Origin: Paraglaciecola hydrolytica
GTDB lineage: Bacteria > Pseudomonadota > Gammaproteobacteria > Enterobacterales > Alteromonadaceae
Assembly (NCBI RefSeq): GCF_001565895.1
Contig: NZ_LSNE01000006.1
Location: forward strand, 75,803 to 125,403
DNA length: 49,601 nt
Direction of reading: 5' to 3'
In this document: positions 8,083 through 17,438 of the stretch, piece after piece
Layout of the letters: the number at the start of each line of letters is the position of its first letter
Numbering within the stretch: the stretch's first letter is position 1
Program-made: the position numbers and the translations under genes
Notes under the pieces: model-generated
The model's database searches: none
Told to the model about the DNA's origin: nothing
Seen by the model: only the letters and a program-made list of their open reading frames with translations

Positions 8083-8841
8083 TTATTGGCGCAGTGTTAT
8101 CGGCATTTGCTCAAGGAAATGATATTTTTCATAGATAGGACGTAGCTGATCTTTTTCTATCAATCGGGTCATACCTTGATCAAAGATATCTTTTAATTTT
8201 TGCCCTCGTGCATTGTCACTAAATATCATGAATAGATTTAAATGATTAATATCCACAAGCTGATATTCAGCAGCCTTGGCGTCTTGTCCGAGAGATTCTA
8301 ACCAAGCTTGATGTAATGCTTTGGTATCGACAAAATAATCTGCCCGCCCAGACACTAATAATTTATAAGAGGTTTCACGATCAAGTACGGAAAAGCCTTT
8401 AATATAGGCTCTATCTGCTGTAAGGACCAATTCATCTTCATAGGGGCTAGCCCATACGGCGACATAGTTTTGTAGTGAGCTTAGGCCGGTATAAGTCATG
8501 TTCTTTTTATTAAACAAAATACTAATGGGGGCGGCCAAAATAGCATCGCGAGGAGTGAGGTAACCATCAACAGCAGTGGTTGCGCCGCTCATGTCGGCTG
8601 TGCCGTTTTTTACTTCCAGAAGTGCACGTTTCCAAGGCATATAGATTATGTCTACCTGATGCTCCGCAAACACCGCTTTTACAATGTCATTGTATAAGCC
8701 ACTGCCGTCTTTGTTGGTATAATTTTGCCATGATTCCGTCACCCAACGAATGGTATCTGCATTCGCCACACGTGTACTCAACAAACACACACTTAAACAC
8801 AAAGTGAGAACAGTGAGCTTCATCGCCTGATAGTTATTCAT
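8083..8841 (-). CDS. Periplasmic solute-binding-like protein (SBP_bac_3 type)
   Basis: Exported protein of 252 residues. It begins with a signal peptide ending near RVANA-DT, followed by a type-II periplasmic binding fold: TESWQNYTNKDGSGLYNDIV at the start of the mature part, the ADMSGATT loop, and a C-terminal IYEKYHF end. An alternative ATG at 8823 follows an AGG and gives a more compact signal peptide. No ABC transporter permease or ATPase gene is adjacent, so it may act as a sensor-type or stray binding protein. The ligand cannot be predicted; amino acids or small organic acids are usual in the family. Confidence 0.75.
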   Translation of the reverse strand: MNNYQAMKLTVLTLCLSVCLLSTRVANADTIRWVTESWQNYTNKDGSGLYNDIVKAVFAEHQVDIIYMPWKRALLEVKNGTADMSGATTAVDGYLTPRDAILAAPISILFNKKNMTYTGLSSLQNYVAVWASPYEDELVLTADRAYIKGFSVLDRETSYKLLVSGRADYFVDTKALHQAWLESLGQDAKAAEYQLVDINHLNLFMIFSDNARGQKLKDIFDQGMTRLIEKDQLRPIYEKYHFLEQMPITLRQ

Positions 8842-9160
8842 CGTTGAATAATCTGTGAGTGATTTTTACATTAATCAATTAAGTATCTACTTGGCGCCAT
8901 CTATTCCCTCATTGGCTTTTTAAATATAACAATCCTGTTTAAATCTATGCGTCACGATAAACGTCATTTTATGTAATTACTAGTCTTGTTTATCCCATGC
9001 TATTTGTCTGGTGGGGATATATTTTTGCCAAAATTTGAGGTGAAATTTTTAGCTATGCATTTGTTTTTTAATATTTTTCGGTTTCTATCTGGTTGAAATT
9101 ATTCTCTCTTTTATTCTTAACGATTTACGTGTTTCTCGCCGCTGTTTTTTACTCCTAACG
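8842..9160. other. AT-rich intergenic region, no gene seen
   Basis: About 320 bases between the solute-binding protein gene and the TetR gene, both on the minus strand. It is AT-rich with several T-runs and would hold the promoter of the solute-binding gene. No open reading frame, convincing hairpin or repeat was found. Confidence 0.5.
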
Positions 9161-9787
9161 CTAATGATTACACGCCCCATCTACCCATTGCTCACACAAT
9201 AAGATGGCTTCAGTGGCATTAAATTCACTTGAATTAAACGAATCGCTGGATAAACACCATTCTAACCACAAACCATCGATGATGGCGGTGAGGCCAATGG
9301 CTGCTAGTCGGGGACAGGGTTTGACTGGCTGTAGATTATTTAACGCCATAAAACTCTGCTCTAAAAATACTCTGAATGCTTGATTAGAAATATCATGGGC
9401 AATTTTGATTTGCGGAGCTCTGTCAATCATGCTCCAGAATACCACCCAGGCACGTAAGATTTTGCGTTGTAGCACGGCATCACCAAAGGTTTCGTGGATA
9501 AAAAACGATAGTTGTTGCCGTGGGAGTTCAGTTTTGTGGGATTTTTTAATGGCTTGATCCATTAAGGTATAAGCCAAATCGAGATAGGCGGCTGCCAGTA
9601 GGTCGTTGAGTGTGCCAAAGTGATAATTGATGAGGCCAACAGCTGTGCCTGCTCGCTCACAAATTTTACGTACCGAGCAACCATCAATGCCTTCTTGCAT
9701 TAATGAATCTAGGGTCGCTTGAATAAGCTTAGCTTGTGCTTTGTTATACACAGGGCGTTGGGTGTTTGAATGATTTTCTGCTGTCAT
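9161..9787 (-). CDS. BetI-like TetR-family repressor
   Basis: Repressor of 208 residues. The N-terminal helix-turn-helix includes CSVRKICERAGTAVGLINYH at about 37-56. The C-terminal ligand domain has ILRAWVVFWSMIDRAPQI and a late IGLTAIIDGLWLEWCLSS, both hallmarks of BetI, the choline-sensing repressor. It starts at ATG 9787 with a weak AGG upstream. BetI recognises dyads with a TTGAAC-GTTCAA core, and just such a palindrome lies at 6564-6597 between the Rieske and FAD oxidoreductase genes, so control of that pair is a reasonable inference. No betA or betB gene is close by. Confidence 0.82.
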   Translation of the reverse strand: MTAENHSNTQRPVYNKAQAKLIQATLDSLMQEGIDGCSVRKICERAGTAVGLINYHFGTLNDLLAAAYLDLAYTLMDQAIKKSHKTELPRQQLSFFIHETFGDAVLQRKILRAWVVFWSMIDRAPQIKIAHDISNQAFRVFLEQSFMALNNLQPVKPCPRLAAIGLTAIIDGLWLEWCLSSDSFNSSEFNATEAILLCEQWVDGACNH

Positions 9788-9917
9788 AGGGCAAGCCTAA
9801 AGTAGCTGTTGATAAATGTCATCTCAAACTCCTTCTTTTGCCACTGCAGTAAATCGGGTAAATGATGGTCAACAGAAATTGTCACCAACATTCCCCGCTT
9901 TACGATTGCCATTAGAC

Positions 9918-10460
9918 TTATTTTACTAAGGGGCTAGCCCACTCAACAATATCTTTACTTAAATCCTTTAGGCACTTTTTAGTTGCACTACAAATAGAGT
10001 AGTTAACACCCAAGTCTAATATATTGCTCGAAGGTGTTAATTCATTCAATACAGCGATGGCACAGGTATGTTTAGCGGTTTGTAGATCTTCTCCTCTGAG
10101 AATGGCCGCCGTCACCTGCACTTTAGGTAAGTTATCTTCAGTTTTAGTACCGAAGCTGAAATCTTTACCCAGCGCAAGTTGTTCAATATCAATGAGTAAT
10201 ACTGGAATAGTGCCATTGTTGACTTTTTCGGTGGTGTTAACCGGCTCCATCGTTAGACCTGATTTCGCACTATCTTTAACCAACAATTCAACTAAGTTTT
10301 TATCAATCTCACAAGGTAGTTCGGCCTGAGCATAGTTATAACCTGGCACATTAAAACCAAAGTTCTGATTGACATAAACTAGCGAGTTTTGTTCGCTGGC
10401 AATTAAAACGGGGGTAAATGCACTTAAGCATATTAGGGTCAGAGGCAATAGTTTATTCAT
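9918..10460 (-). CDS. Secreted protein of unknown function
   Basis: Exported protein of 180 residues that I do not recognise. It starts with a clear signal peptide (MNKLLPLTLICLSAFTPVLIA, cut near ASE). The mature part contains four cysteines (PCEID, HTCAI, YSICSA and KKCLKD) that could form two disulfides. The ATG at 10460 follows TGGAA; an in-frame TTG at 10472 is less likely. The gene is divergent from a CadC/ToxR-like membrane regulator, which may control it. Confidence 0.7.
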   Translation of the reverse strand: MNKLLPLTLICLSAFTPVLIASEQNSLVYVNQNFGFNVPGYNYAQAELPCEIDKNLVELLVKDSAKSGLTMEPVNTTEKVNNGTIPVLLIDIEQLALGKDFSFGTKTEDNLPKVQVTAAILRGEDLQTAKHTCAIAVLNELTPSSNILDLGVNYSICSATKKCLKDLSKDIVEWASPLVK

Positions 10461-10552
10461 AATATATTCCAATAGGTTGATGTTTGGGTTGATACTGTTG
10501 GATATTTTATAGCAGCTTTACAAAATCGTACTGAACACCACCTGACTAATGA

Positions 10553-10572
10553 CTTACCTTTGCCTTACCTTT
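10553..10572. promoter_or_regulatory. Direct repeat CTTACCTTT, possible ToxR/CadC-type site
   Basis: Two identical 9-base copies of CTTACCTTT at 10553-10561 and 10564-10572 are offset by 11 bases, one helical turn. They lie in the shared upstream region of the secreted protein gene and the CadC/ToxR-like regulator. Winged-helix regulators of this type often bind direct repeats, so autoregulation or control of the divergent gene is possible. Confidence 0.25.
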
Positions 10573-10710
10573 AAAAACCTATTTAAAAACAAGTATTTAT
10601 GTAAGAGTTAAATGTTGTGTAAAGTTGTAATCTTAGTCTGTTTTACGGCAAAATAATGCCTACCCATCGAGTGTATATATTACACATTTGAACTTGAGTT
10701 GATAATTTTG

Positions 10711-12126
10711 ATGACCTCAGAAAATAGCGACAACATTATGTTAGGTGATATTCAAATCTCGCCGCAACACAATACGATGACAAAAGGGGAGTTAGTCTGT
10801 CGCTTACAACCTAAGGTCATGGCGTTGTTGTGTTATTTGCATCAACATAATGACAGGGTGGTGGCTAATGATGAATTGCTTGAGCAAGTATGGGAAGGCA
10901 GGGTAGTTACCCATAATTCTATTCAAAAAAGTATTAATGCGTTACGTGCCGCTTTTGCTGAATTGGATACCAGCACTGAATATGTGGTGCATTTTTCTAA
11001 GCGTGGTTACCAGTTAGTTATTGCTCAGCATATTCAACAAGCAGGGCAAACACACTTTGTTGCTAAGTTTTGGGGTAAACCGCTGATTTTTCTTAGTTTG
11101 GTCGCCCTAACGATAAGCGCTTTGTTTCTGACTTTTGTTGTTCCTTCGCTGTTTCCGCCTAAAGCCACCATTGCCTCGCTACATTCTAGCCAGTTTAGCC
11201 AAGTTAAACCTTATGTATCGAATACCGGGCGCGAACGTATTATTGAGCCTTTTACCAGCAGCGACCGTGTGGCATTTATTCGCGACGAGCCAGACATAAA
11301 AGGAGACATGCAGAGTCGCCTTTATATCCAAGGAGCCAGTGGCCAAGAATGGCAAATGTCGGTGGCACGAGGTGATTTTGTTGATCTTGCATGGTCGGCC
11401 AGTGGTCGCAATTTGGTGGCGGTAGATGCCCATACATCGACAGAAGAGCTGCAAAATACTAGTGATGCACCGTATTATACTTTTCACATTTTCACTTTAG
11501 ATTTTAAGGGTGAAAAACTAATTGAAAAAAACTTGTTAAGCCATTGGTTGGGCAAGGTGAGCAGTGTGTCGTGGTGGGATGAAGGCACTTTAGAGTTTGT
11601 CGCAGCACAGGGGGCGGCGACTAAATTTGCGCGTTATCGTTACAATATCGCCAATCAAAACCTGATTGAGCTGGAGTCACAACAAGAGCGTGGTCAACTG
11701 CTCGCAACACAACTTTTAGATAAATCATTGGCAGAGTTGCGCCAATTGGATTCAGGCATGCAAATTCAGTTATTTAATTCACAACAAAGCTTAGTCGCGC
11801 AAAGTGTTTTCCCTTTGCCGGTTGTGTCGATGAGTTGGCTGGTGGATGGCAGTGGATTACTCATCTTGTTTGATAATGGAAATTTATCCGTCCTTGAAGT
11901 TAGCGGACGTTTATTTCAGCTTAACTATGCGCCAAAACTAGGTGGTCGCATAACAAGAGCAAGATCAACTGACAATAACAAAAGCTTAGTATTAACAGTG
12001 GATGCTTCGTTGCTTGTACCACAAACAGTGTCCTTTAAAACACAAACCAATTTGCATGGTGACGTGTCTGCAATAAGCTTTTTGGCAAAGAGTGGTGGTT
12101 TTATTTACACAGCTACGACTAATTAG
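10711..12126 (+). CDS. CadC/ToxR-like membrane-anchored transcriptional regulator
   Basis: One-component regulator of 471 residues. The N-terminal 100 residues form an OmpR-type winged helix (LQPKVMALLCYLHQHNDRVV, ELLEQVWEGRVVTHNSIQKS, HFSKRGYQL). A single membrane helix follows at about 124-146. The periplasmic part of about 320 residues has repeated strand-rich patterns such as VDLAWSASGRNLVAVD, suggesting a TolB-like beta-propeller sensor. The ATG at 10711 is chosen; an in-frame TTG lies at 10699 and neither has a strong ribosome-binding site. It is divergent from the secreted protein gene at 9918-10460, its most likely target. The signal sensed is unknown. Confidence 0.85.
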   Translation: MTSENSDNIMLGDIQISPQHNTMTKGELVCRLQPKVMALLCYLHQHNDRVVANDELLEQVWEGRVVTHNSIQKSINALRAAFAELDTSTEYVVHFSKRGYQLVIAQHIQQAGQTHFVAKFWGKPLIFLSLVALTISALFLTFVVPSLFPPKATIASLHSSQFSQVKPYVSNTGRERIIEPFTSSDRVAFIRDEPDIKGDMQSRLYIQGASGQEWQMSVARGDFVDLAWSASGRNLVAVDAHTSTEELQNTSDAPYYTFHIFTLDFKGEKLIEKNLLSHWLGKVSSVSWWDEGTLEFVAAQGAATKFARYRYNIANQNLIELESQQERGQLLATQLLDKSLAELRQLDSGMQIQLFNSQQSLVAQSVFPLPVVSMSWLVDGSGLLILFDNGNLSVLEVSGRLFQLNYAPKLGGRITRARSTDNNKSLVLTVDASLLVPQTVSFKTQTNLHGDVSAISFLAKSGGFIYTATTN

Positions 12127-12309
12127 TCGCGCCCCAGTTATTGCCAAAGTAACAGCTCTTTCTGACTAAGAAATTTGACCATAAAATTAAAAAGAGTAAG
12201 TTAACATTCTATTAACCTTATGTGTTGATGACATGCTCATCTTAGCAAGTTGAATTAATGTAGCCATGCCCTATCGTATAAAGTGCAGGCTGATTTTTAA
12301 GCGATTATT

Positions 12310-13095
12310 TTGAACTGGACATTTGGAACTGAATATTTGGAAAGTAGAATTAATTACCTTTGTTATTTTGCGGTGCTAGCGCTAAATTTTGCAGGTTTTT
12401 TTAGTCATGCTGCTAAATTTGAAAATATTGTTATAGCCACTCATATTGAACCCCCACTTGTTGATCTAATCGATGGGAAATTTGTCGGTCAAAATGTTGA
12501 TGTTGCGCTTGCTCTAGCACATTCGTTAAATATGCAAGTCAGTTTTATTCAATGTCCATTTGCAAGGTGCCTAGCCATAACTCAAGAAGGCAATGCAGAT
12601 ATGATGGTATCTATTCGTAAAACGCCGGAAAGGGAAGAATATCTTCATTTTTTGAGTAGACCATTTTCTAGTAACAATCTGCCAGTGCGTTTTTATCAAC
12701 TTAAAACTAATCGCCATGTTATTAATGCTTATGAAGACATTAGCTCGTTAGATATTGGGGTGCTGCGTGGTGCAACGTATTTCGAACGTTTTGATCACGA
12801 TTTGGCTTTACATAAAATCCCCTTAACTAATCACAATCAGTTGATTGAAATGTTATTAAAAGGGCGAATTGACACTTTTCTTGGCAGAGAAGTATCAATA
12901 CAGGCGCTCACAGATAAAACCACGTATGAACAACAGATGAAAATGGCACCTTATATCTACATTAAAAGATTTGATGCTTATATTGCAGTATCTAAACGAT
13001 CTCCTTTAGCACCGCGAGTGAATGAATTATCTAAGGCCTTGTCTGAATTGTTAGATAGTGGAGAGTTAGATAAATTATTGATTAAGCAGGATTAA
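12310..13095 (+). CDS. Periplasmic solute-binding-like protein (SBP_bac_3 type)
   Basis: Exported protein of up to 261 residues with the bacterial type-II periplasmic binding fold: IEPPLVDLIDGKFVGQNVDV, then FARCLAITQEGNADMM, then IRKTPEREEYLHF. A hydrophobic signal segment ends near SHAAK. There is no ATG near the start. The frame can open at TTG 12310 or at TTG 12340; the latter follows GGAAC and would give a normal signal peptide. No transporter genes adjoin it. It belongs to the same broad family as the protein at 8083-8841 but differs greatly in sequence. The ligand is unknown. Confidence 0.7.
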   Translation: MNWTFGTEYLESRINYLCYFAVLALNFAGFFSHAAKFENIVIATHIEPPLVDLIDGKFVGQNVDVALALAHSLNMQVSFIQCPFARCLAITQEGNADMMVSIRKTPEREEYLHFLSRPFSSNNLPVRFYQLKTNRHVINAYEDISSLDIGVLRGATYFERFDHDLALHKIPLTNHNQLIEMLLKGRIDTFLGREVSIQALTDKTTYEQQMKMAPYIYIKRFDAYIAVSKRSPLAPRVNELSKALSELLDSGELDKLLIKQD

Positions 13096-13426
13096 ATGTA
13101 TTTTTGATATACAGCTTATCGTGTGTCAGATATATGAGGGCTAGTCTATGTCACTCGAGTTGTCAGTGACCGGACGTTAAGGTTTGGTTTTAAGGTAACT
13201 GGGTGGTGTCATTAACAGGGTCGAGGTCATGCCACAATTATTGCTCTAATTGTTGCTCTGTTTTACCTTAAATATCATGACTCATTTTTTATCTCCACTG
13301 TTTAAGCTCAGTCACCTTCTTAGTTTTGTACTGTCGAGCAATTCGCTACACTTAGCGTACAGCTTCATATTAGACTGGCCATAATATTGTTCAACACACT
13401 GCTAACCAAACACTAAGGAAAGATGC
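13096..13426. other. Intergenic region, no gene seen
   Basis: About 330 bases between the solute-binding protein gene and the glutathione transferase gene. It holds short stop-rich frames only. A TAATAT-like -10 box near 13382 could serve the glutathione transferase gene. No hairpin with a T-run was found. Confidence 0.4.
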
Positions 13427-14041
13427 ATGAAACTTTATGTCGATTCAAATTATTTATCACCTTATGCCATGTCGGTGTTTGTTGGCTTAAGAGAAAAAGG
13501 CCTTAGTTTTGACACCATTTTGATTAACCTTGATAAAGCCGAAAATTATGCCCCCCAATATACAGGATTTTCAACCTCTCTTAGGGTGCCGGCAATAAAC
13601 GATAAAGGGTTTAGTTTGTGTGAGTCGTCGGCGATATGTGAGTATCTTGAAGATTGTTACTCTGGAGTGGCGCTCTATCCACAAAACCCTGCTGACAAAG
13701 CAAAAGCGCGGGAAATTCAAGCTTGGTTGCGCAGTGATTTAATGCCCATTCGCGAAGAGCGTACAACAGATTATGTATTTCGTAAGCCTAGGGTATTGGC
13801 ATTGTCTGCTAAGGCAAAAGTGGCAGCTGATAAATTGTTTCTCGCCGCAGAACAACTAATTCCACTTGGTTCTAACTCTCTTTTTACACAATGGTCTATC
13901 GCTGATACCGATTTAGCCTTGATGTTAAATCGCCTGATCTTTGCTGGTGATCCTGTGCCTGCAAGATTAGTCGAGTTTGCTACGTTTCAGTGGCAGCGCC
14001 CAAGTGTGCAAGAGTGGGTTAAGCTCGCCAGTAAATATTGA
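13427..14041 (+). CDS. yfcF: Glutathione S-transferase, YfcF-like
   Basis: Cytosolic enzyme of 204 residues that would conjugate or reduce substrates with glutathione. It has the N-terminal thioredoxin-like domain (MKLYVDSNYLSPYAMSVFVG, with RVPAINDKGFSLCESSAICE supplying the glutathione-binding Glu-Ser pair) and the helical C-terminal domain with SIADTDLALMLNRL. Length and wording fit YfcF. The ATG follows AAGGAAA. It stands alone with no operon partner. The physiological substrate is not known. Confidence 0.85.
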   Translation: MKLYVDSNYLSPYAMSVFVGLREKGLSFDTILINLDKAENYAPQYTGFSTSLRVPAINDKGFSLCESSAICEYLEDCYSGVALYPQNPADKAKAREIQAWLRSDLMPIREERTTDYVFRKPRVLALSAKAKVAADKLFLAAEQLIPLGSNSLFTQWSIADTDLALMLNRLIFAGDPVPARLVEFATFQWQRPSVQEWVKLASKY

Positions 14042-14164
14042 GGCATTAATCTTTAAAGCCATGGATTCGCAATATTCACTGTATTTTGGAGTAAGGTGCA
14101 CAGTTAAAAAATAGCCTTACGATAGGTATCGACTTGCCCCAAATTACTCTAGTATCTTTTTACA

Positions 14165-17100
14165 TTGAGCAATCAAAAATTAAGTTTATTAATGCAAAGT
14201 AATGACAACGCAATAACAGAATTTAAGCTGGCCAACCAAAAATTGTTTTGGTTACCTTTTGGTATCTTAGTCGTCGGACTTATTGTTGCCACCATTCTAG
14301 ATAATCGCAAAGCGGCGGAAAACCAGCAGCATATCCATACTATGTTGAATACAAGGCTGGCACAGATTTCTGACGCGGTAATTGAATCGGTAACCCTTTA
14401 TCAGTATGGTTTAAGAGGCTTGCGCGGCGCAGTTGTGACGGCCGGCATTAATCAATTTAACTACGCCAATATGCAGGCCTATAGCGCCTCGCGCGACATC
14501 GATGTTGAGTTTCCTGGTGCTCGAGGATTTGGCATCATCCGTTATCTGTTGCCAGAGCAAGTGAGTGATTTTGTTGAGCAAGCTCGGCAAGATAGACCAG
14601 ATCAAAAATTTAATATTCGCCAGTTAACAAAGCACAGTGAAAGCCAGTTTATTATTCAATACATCGAACCAGAAAACAAAAACTCTGAAGCACTGGGTTT
14701 GGATATAGGTTCTGAATCTATGCGTCGTCGCGCTGCCTTAGATGCCGCGAGATTCAACGAGGTTAGATTAACGGGGCCTATTACCCTAGTGCAAGAAAGT
14801 AAGTTGGTAAGGCATGGTTTTTTAATTTTACTGCCAATTTATAGCACTGATCCTAGCCTATTGAGCCCTGAGCAAAGACTTGAAAAAATAACGGCCTGGA
14901 GTTATGCGCCCTTACTGGTTGATGAAGTATTAGACACCATTAACGAACTACAAAACGATGTACTGTTAAGTATTAAAGATATTGACGAGGATAGGTCCAC
15001 GACGTTCTATCAATATGGTCAAAACGATACAAACGTAACCACCTACAAAACCCAAACAACTGGAGTGCTGTATGGTCGTCATTGGGAGTTGGAGTTAACG
15101 GCGAAACCCGCATTTATCGACGCCTTATCTTTACCCAATAACCATCAGGTTTTTTTCATTACTTTAGGGTTAACGACTTTTTTTATGTTAGTTGTTTTTA
15201 GCATTCAACTGACTATGGCTAGACGGATGCAGGCATCCGCACACAAAATGGAATTGTCTCATGTTAAAGAGAGCGCCCTTAAACAAGCCAATATGAAACT
15301 TGAACGTGAGGTGTCGAAGAGAATAAAAGAAATATCACAGGTGAGTGCCTTACAACGCAATATTCTGGAAGGGGCTGGTTACGCCATCATTGCGACTGAC
15401 GAACAAGGTCTTGTCAGCGTTTTTAACCCTGCATCTGAGAAATTGCTAGGATATTCTGCTGCAGAAATTATTAATAAACAAACTCCCGCCCTATTTCATG
15501 TCATCGATGAAGTAGTTGCTAGAGCGCAAGTTCTTTCTGCAGAACTTGGTCATAATATTGAACCTGGATTTGAAGTTTTTGTAGCTAAAGCGCGCTTAGG
15601 TGAGCCTGATATCAATCGTTGGACTTATGTGCATAAAAATGGCAAACATATTCCGGTGCGTTTAAATGTCAGTGGTTTATTAGATGATGATAATAAACTT
15701 TTTGGTTTTTTAGGTATTGCTTTTGATCAGACCGAACTATTAGAGCATGAGCGCGCATTGGCTCAAGCCAATATTTTACAGCGTAGTATTCTTGAAAGTG
15801 CTGGTTACGCCATCATAGCTACAGATGAAGTAGGTATAGTGACGACATTTAATCCAGCTGCCGAGCAACTTCTTGGTTATTCTGCCGAAGAATTAATGGG
15901 TAAAATGATCCCGGCAAAATTTCATGTTAAGGAAGAAATCATTGCCAGAGCAGACCAATTGTCGAGAGAATTAGGCTACCAAATAGAACTTGGATTTGAA
16001 GTGATAGTGGCAAAAGCCCGCTTTGGTAAACCCGATATTATCCACCTAACTTATGTGCATAAGAGTGGCCGCCATATCCCCGTACTTTTAAACGTCAGCA
16101 GCTTGTTGGACGTTCAACAAAACTTAGTGGGTTTTTTAGGTATTGCCTACGATCAGACGGAGCAGTTGAAACATGAAAGTGTCTTGGCTCAAGCGAGGGA
16201 TCAAGCTGAGCAAGCCAACGCCGCTAAATCGATGTTTTTAGCTAATATGAGCCATGAAATCCGCACCCCACTTAATGGTATTTATGGCACCTTACAAATA
16301 CTCGAAAAAGAAGTGAAATCAAAGCAGAGCCGAGAACTGCTGGATAAAGCGATTTATTCCACTAAGAACTTAAATGTCATCATTAACGATATTCTTGATT
16401 TTTCTAAAATAGAAGCCAACAAATTAACTTTAGAAAAGGCGGTATTTAATCTCGCTGAGTTACTTGAACATTTACGTTCAGATTTGTCGGTGATGGCGAG
16501 TCGTAAAAATATCACTTTTGATTTACTCAATCAGGTTGAGCACAATTACTGGCAAGGCGATCCTACTAGGGTACGGCAGATCCTGCTTAATATAGCCTCG
16601 AATGCCGTTAAGTTTACTGAGGTTGGCAGTGTAAGTTTTACCGTTAGTCATCAGACGTCACAAGGACTGCTCGTTTTTGTCATCAAGGATAGCGGCATTG
16701 GGATGGATAAAGAGCAGCAACGTCGTTTGTTTCAACGTTTTGAGCAAGCCGATAGCTCTACCACGCGGAAATTTGGCGGCACGGGTTTGGGTTTGTCTAT
16801 TACTTATTCCTTGGTATCACTAATGGAAGGGCGCATTTCAGTAGAAAGTGAGATGGGCGAGGGTAGCACCTTCATCGTCAATTTACCCTTGCAACAGGCG
16901 GAAGCGCCGCTTGCTAAACGCACTGAATTTAGCGCTGAAGAGATTAATCTGAGCGGAAAAGTCATCCTTATTGCCGAAGACAATGAAATAAATCAGGTGA
17001 TTGTGGGTGCCATGCTCGAACCAACTCAAGCGTCAGTGAAGTTTGTGTGGAACGGGCAAGAAGCTATTGATGCGTTACAGTCCACTATACCAGATTTAAT

Positions 17101-17314
17101 TCTGATGGATATTCAGATGCCGGTGATGGATGGGATTGAAGCGTGCCGCAAAATTAAACGTTCTCATCCTCATATCCCGATTGTTGCTTTAACGGCTAAT
17201 GCGATGAAAGAAGACATCGAATTATATCAACGTGAAGGTTTTGACGGACATTTGTCTAAGCCAGTTGAAATGACCATATTGTTCGAAAAGTTGCAGCAAA
17301 TCTTATTAAGCTAG
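14165..17314 (+). CDS. CHASE-PAS-PAS hybrid sensor histidine kinase
   Basis: Membrane sensor kinase of 1049 residues. Membrane helices at about 27-46 and 329-352 flank a periplasmic CHASE-type domain. Two PAS domains of about 142 residues each (near 400-540 and 542-682) are strongly alike and look like a tandem duplication. HisKA follows with FLANMSHEIRTPLNG (phospho-accepting His near 697), then the ATPase domain with NIASNAVKFT and GTGLGLSITYS near 873, and a receiver domain (932-1049) with the acceptor Asp in LILMDIQMPVMDG near 981. The start is unsure: TTG at 14165 or ATG at 14195, neither with a good ribosome-binding site. No separate response regulator adjoins, so the output partner is unknown. 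Confidence 0.92.
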   Translation: MSNQKLSLLMQSNDNAITEFKLANQKLFWLPFGILVVGLIVATILDNRKAAENQQHIHTMLNTRLAQISDAVIESVTLYQYGLRGLRGAVVTAGINQFNYANMQAYSASRDIDVEFPGARGFGIIRYLLPEQVSDFVEQARQDRPDQKFNIRQLTKHSESQFIIQYIEPENKNSEALGLDIGSESMRRRAALDAARFNEVRLTGPITLVQESKLVRHGFLILLPIYSTDPSLLSPEQRLEKITAWSYAPLLVDEVLDTINELQNDVLLSIKDIDEDRSTTFYQYGQNDTNVTTYKTQTTGVLYGRHWELELTAKPAFIDALSLPNNHQVFFITLGLTTFFMLVVFSIQLTMARRMQASAHKMELSHVKESALKQANMKLEREVSKRIKEISQVSALQRNILEGAGYAIIATDEQGLVSVFNPASEKLLGYSAAEIINKQTPALFHVIDEVVARAQVLSAELGHNIEPGFEVFVAKARLGEPDINRWTYVHKNGKHIPVRLNVSGLLDDDNKLFGFLGIAFDQTELLEHERALAQANILQRSILESAGYAIIATDEVGIVTTFNPAAEQLLGYSAEELMGKMIPAKFHVKEEIIARADQLSRELGYQIELGFEVIVAKARFGKPDIIHLTYVHKSGRHIPVLLNVSSLLDVQQNLVGFLGIAYDQTEQLKHESVLAQARDQAEQANAAKSMFLANMSHEIRTPLNGIYGTLQILEKEVKSKQSRELLDKAIYSTKNLNVIINDILDFSKIEANKLTLEKAVFNLAELLEHLRSDLSVMASRKNITFDLLNQVEHNYWQGDPTRVRQILLNIASNAVKFTEVGSVSFTVSHQTSQGLLVFVIKDSGIGMDKEQQRRLFQRFEQADSSTTRKFGGTGLGLSITYSLVSLMEGRISVESEMGEGSTFIVNLPLQQAEAPLAKRTEFSAEEINLSGKVILIAEDNEINQVIVGAMLEPTQASVKFVWNGQEAIDALQSTIPDLILMDIQMPVMDGIEACRKIKRSHPHIPIVALTANAMKEDIELYQREGFDGHLSKPVEMTILFEKLQQILLS

Positions 17315-17327
17315 GACTGGGTTGCCT

Positions 17328-17353
17328 GTGGTTTGGGTTTATATCCAAACCAC
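17328..17353 (+). terminator. 9-bp-stem hairpin after the hybrid kinase
   Basis: GTGGTTTGG (17328-17336) pairs exactly with CCAAACCAC (17345-17353) over an 8-base loop, 14 bases after the kinase stop. No T-run follows, so it is a weak terminator at best. A second GTGGTTTG about 20 bases on could pair with the same right arm as an alternative hairpin. Confidence 0.35.
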
Positions 17354-17438
17354 CTGAATCCTGTATCTTCACGTGGTTTGAGTTTAACTATGCTATCATG
17401 CGCGCCCTTCGAACAACGTTATCTTCTCAGGTAGTACT

